Below, one piece after another: positions 62,948 to 64,000 of a DNA stretch of 64,000 bases. The notes beneath the pieces were generated by a model. It ran no database searches. It was not told the origin of the DNA and saw only the letters and a list, made by a program, of their open reading frames with translations. Position numbers and translations under genes: made by a program. Every line of letters begins with the position of its first letter. Position 1 is the stretch's first letter. This stretch comes from Burkholderia lata (GTDB taxonomy: Bacteria; Pseudomonadota; Gammaproteobacteria; Burkholderiales; Burkholderiaceae): positions 3,286,001 through 3,350,000 of the forward strand of contig NC_007511.1 of the NCBI RefSeq assembly GCF_000012945.1, given 5' to 3'.

Positions 62948-63892
62948 TCAGGTGTAGACGGTCGTGAACGCTTCGTTCAGCTCACCGGAATGGAAGAAGA
63001 TCCCGCGCCCGAGCTCGTCCTCGGTCCAGGTCGTGACCGGGCGGTCGGGCTGCGCGAGATAGCCGAGCCCCGCGAAGGTCTCGTTGCGGTTGCCGCTCGG
63101 ATCGAAGAAATAGATGGTCGTGCCGCGCGTGATGCCGTGCCGCGTAGGCGCGACGTCGATCTTCACCTTGTTCTTCGCCATCACGTCGGCCGACTTCAGC
63201 ACGTCGGCCCAGTCGTCGAGGAAGAACGCGATGTGATGCAGCCCGTTTCGCGGGCCGCCGACGAACGCGATGTCGTGCGGCGTCGAGCTGCGGAACATCC
63301 ACGTCGCGGCCTGGATCGTGTTGCCCGGGCCGACCATGACCTGCTCGGCCAGGTGGAAGTCGAGACACTCGGTCATGAAGCGCGTGTTCTCCTCGACGCG
63401 GTTCACGCCGGCTTCCGGGTTCATCTCGCACATCAGCAGGCAGTGGTCGAGCCAGTGCACGGCCGAGCCCGGAATGTCGTCGGGCCACGGATCGGGATTC
63501 AGCGAGCCGACCGCGGTGCCGACTTGCTCCTTCTGCGCGAACAGGCGCAGCTCGTGCCCGCTCGGCAGCAGGAAGCGCAACTGGCGGCCCACCGCCGGCA
63601 GCGCGCCGTCGGGCAGCATCTCGGTCCGGATCCCGTACGCCTCGATACGCTGCTGCAACGCGTCGAGATCGGCGTCGTGCTCGACCTTGTACGCCGCATG
63701 CTTGAGCCCCGCCTGATCGGACGGCGACAGGATCAGCGAATACCGGTCCCATTCGTCCCAACATTTCAGGTAGACGTTGCCGGCCGCGTCGCGCATCGTC
63801 TCCTGCATGCCGAGCACGCGCACGTAGTGACGCAGCGCCGCTTCCATGTCCATCACCTTCAGATTGACATGACCAATACGCATCACACCCAT
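62948..63892 (-). CDS. dmpB: Catechol 2,3-dioxygenase
   Basis: A 314-residue extradiol dioxygenase cleaving catechol to 2-hydroxymuconate semialdehyde. Fe(II) ligands by family alignment: His150 (WLDHCLLM), His220 ([12 protein letters not shown]), Glu271 ([10 protein letters not shown]); the signature [15 protein letters not shown] is intact. The frame begins [10 protein letters not shown], with a good GAGGAGAC ribosome site. 17 bp after an incomplete gene. Confidence 0.96.
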   Translation of the reverse strand: MGVMRIGHVNLKVMDMEAALRHYVRVLGMQETMRDAAGNVYLKCWDEWDRYSLILSPSDQAGLKHAAYKVEHDADLDALQQRIEAYGIRTEMLPDGALPAVGRQLRFLLPSGHELRLFAQKEQVGTAVGSLNPDPWPDDIPGSAVHWLDHCLLMCEMNPEAGVNRVEENTRFMTECLDFHLAEQVMVGPGNTIQAATWMFRSSTPHDIAFVGGPRNGLHHIAFFLDDWADVLKSADVMAKNKVKIDVAPTRHGITRGTTIYFFDPSGNRNETFAGLGYLAQPDRPVTTWTEDELGRGIFFHSGELNEAFTTVYT

Positions 63893-63909
63893 GGTGAGTC
63901 TCCTCCTGG

Positions 63910-64000
63910 TTACTTGTTGAATACCGGCGCCCCGGCGCAGGCCGAGCCGCAGAAAAACGGCTTTTTCAGCCGGCCCGCCACTTCCAGCTCGACGTCGCCG
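63910..64000 (-). CDS. C-terminal end of an unidentified protein upstream of dmpB
   Basis: Thirty codons and the stop of a gene running off the right edge, in frame on the minus strand. The end reads ...[21 protein letters not shown] with two Cys; I cannot place it in a known phenol-hydroxylase subunit or ferredoxin. Its stop lies 17 bp before dmpB, so it belongs to the same operon. Confidence 0.6.
   Translation of the reverse strand, partial: GDVELEVAGRLKKPFFCGSACAGAPVFNK

Noticed and set aside
1..64000. tRNA, rRNA, CRISPR, insertion sequence, prophage or integron
   Set aside because: No cloverleaf, repeat-spacer array, transposase motif or attachment-site duplication was seen.

Overview
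The window is about 66-68% GC by eye, with the codon use, regulator density (eight LysR, three AraC, two ArsR-like, one Rrf2 and one Lrp) and gene content of a secondary chromosome of a Burkholderia cepacia complex species. The best taxonomic marker is the bclA-bclC-bclB set of calcium-dependent lectins, whose sequences match the B. cenocepacia BC2L lectins as I remember them. No rRNA, tRNA, CRISPR array, insertion sequence or prophage was seen.

Layout. 1-4317 (minus): two GH92 alpha-mannosidase lipoproteins, the downstream one cut by the window edge. 4645-11492: cupin, M20 amidohydrolase with divergent LysR, PLP decarboxylase with ArsR-like repressor, LysR with divergent aldo/keto reductase. 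11590-12986: an arsR-like gene and a quinone-oxidoreductase-like gene, each behind the same 20-bp operator. 13270-18014: acetyltransferase, methyltransferase, an unrecognised 335-aa protein, a DUF4410 lipoprotein, a gene-poor stretch with a strong minus-strand terminator, and an Lgt-like/TlpA fusion. 18052-21319: LysR/azoR pair, a SymE-like toxin overlapping an HTH-type partner, a hypothetical protein. 21446-26539: an EmrAB/OMF tripartite efflux operon with divergent AraC. 26653-29714: LysR and a leuA of the long type with a leucine-rich leader peptide. 30288-32600: the lectins. 32850-35806: NDH-2-like oxidoreductase behind a 17-bp-arm inverted repeat, an Rrf2 regulator with three Cys, and an AraC-GyrI regulator. 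35883-44431: autotransporter, M23 peptidase, MscS channel, DUF389 membrane protein, NUDIX hydrolase. 44475-48471: orphan LivK, ornithine cyclodeaminase, acetylpolyamine/HDAC-like amidohydrolase and a divergent Lrp. 48537-53038: small lipoprotein, mqo, a zinc-ribbon protein translationally coupled to dbpA. 53060-64000: LysR/amidohydrolase pair and a nearly complete catechol meta-cleavage operon (dmpB, a HbpS/GlcG-like gene, dmpC, E, F, G, H, I, D and an outer-membrane channel), running off the right edge.

How the parts work together. Most of the window is small catabolic or detoxification modules, each a target gene beside its own divergent regulator, often with a visible palindrome between them. 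The meta-cleavage operon is the largest pathway: ring cleavage of catechol, conversion through 2-hydroxymuconate semialdehyde, and release of pyruvate and acetyl-CoA. The signals I think most deserve follow-up are regulatory: the leuA attenuation leader, the paired ArsR operators, the phased palindromes before mqo, the PurR/LacI-type palindrome before the lectins, a candidate minus-strand small RNA or micro-ORF at 16.88-17.01 kb, and the SymE-HTH pair as a possible hybrid toxin-antitoxin module.
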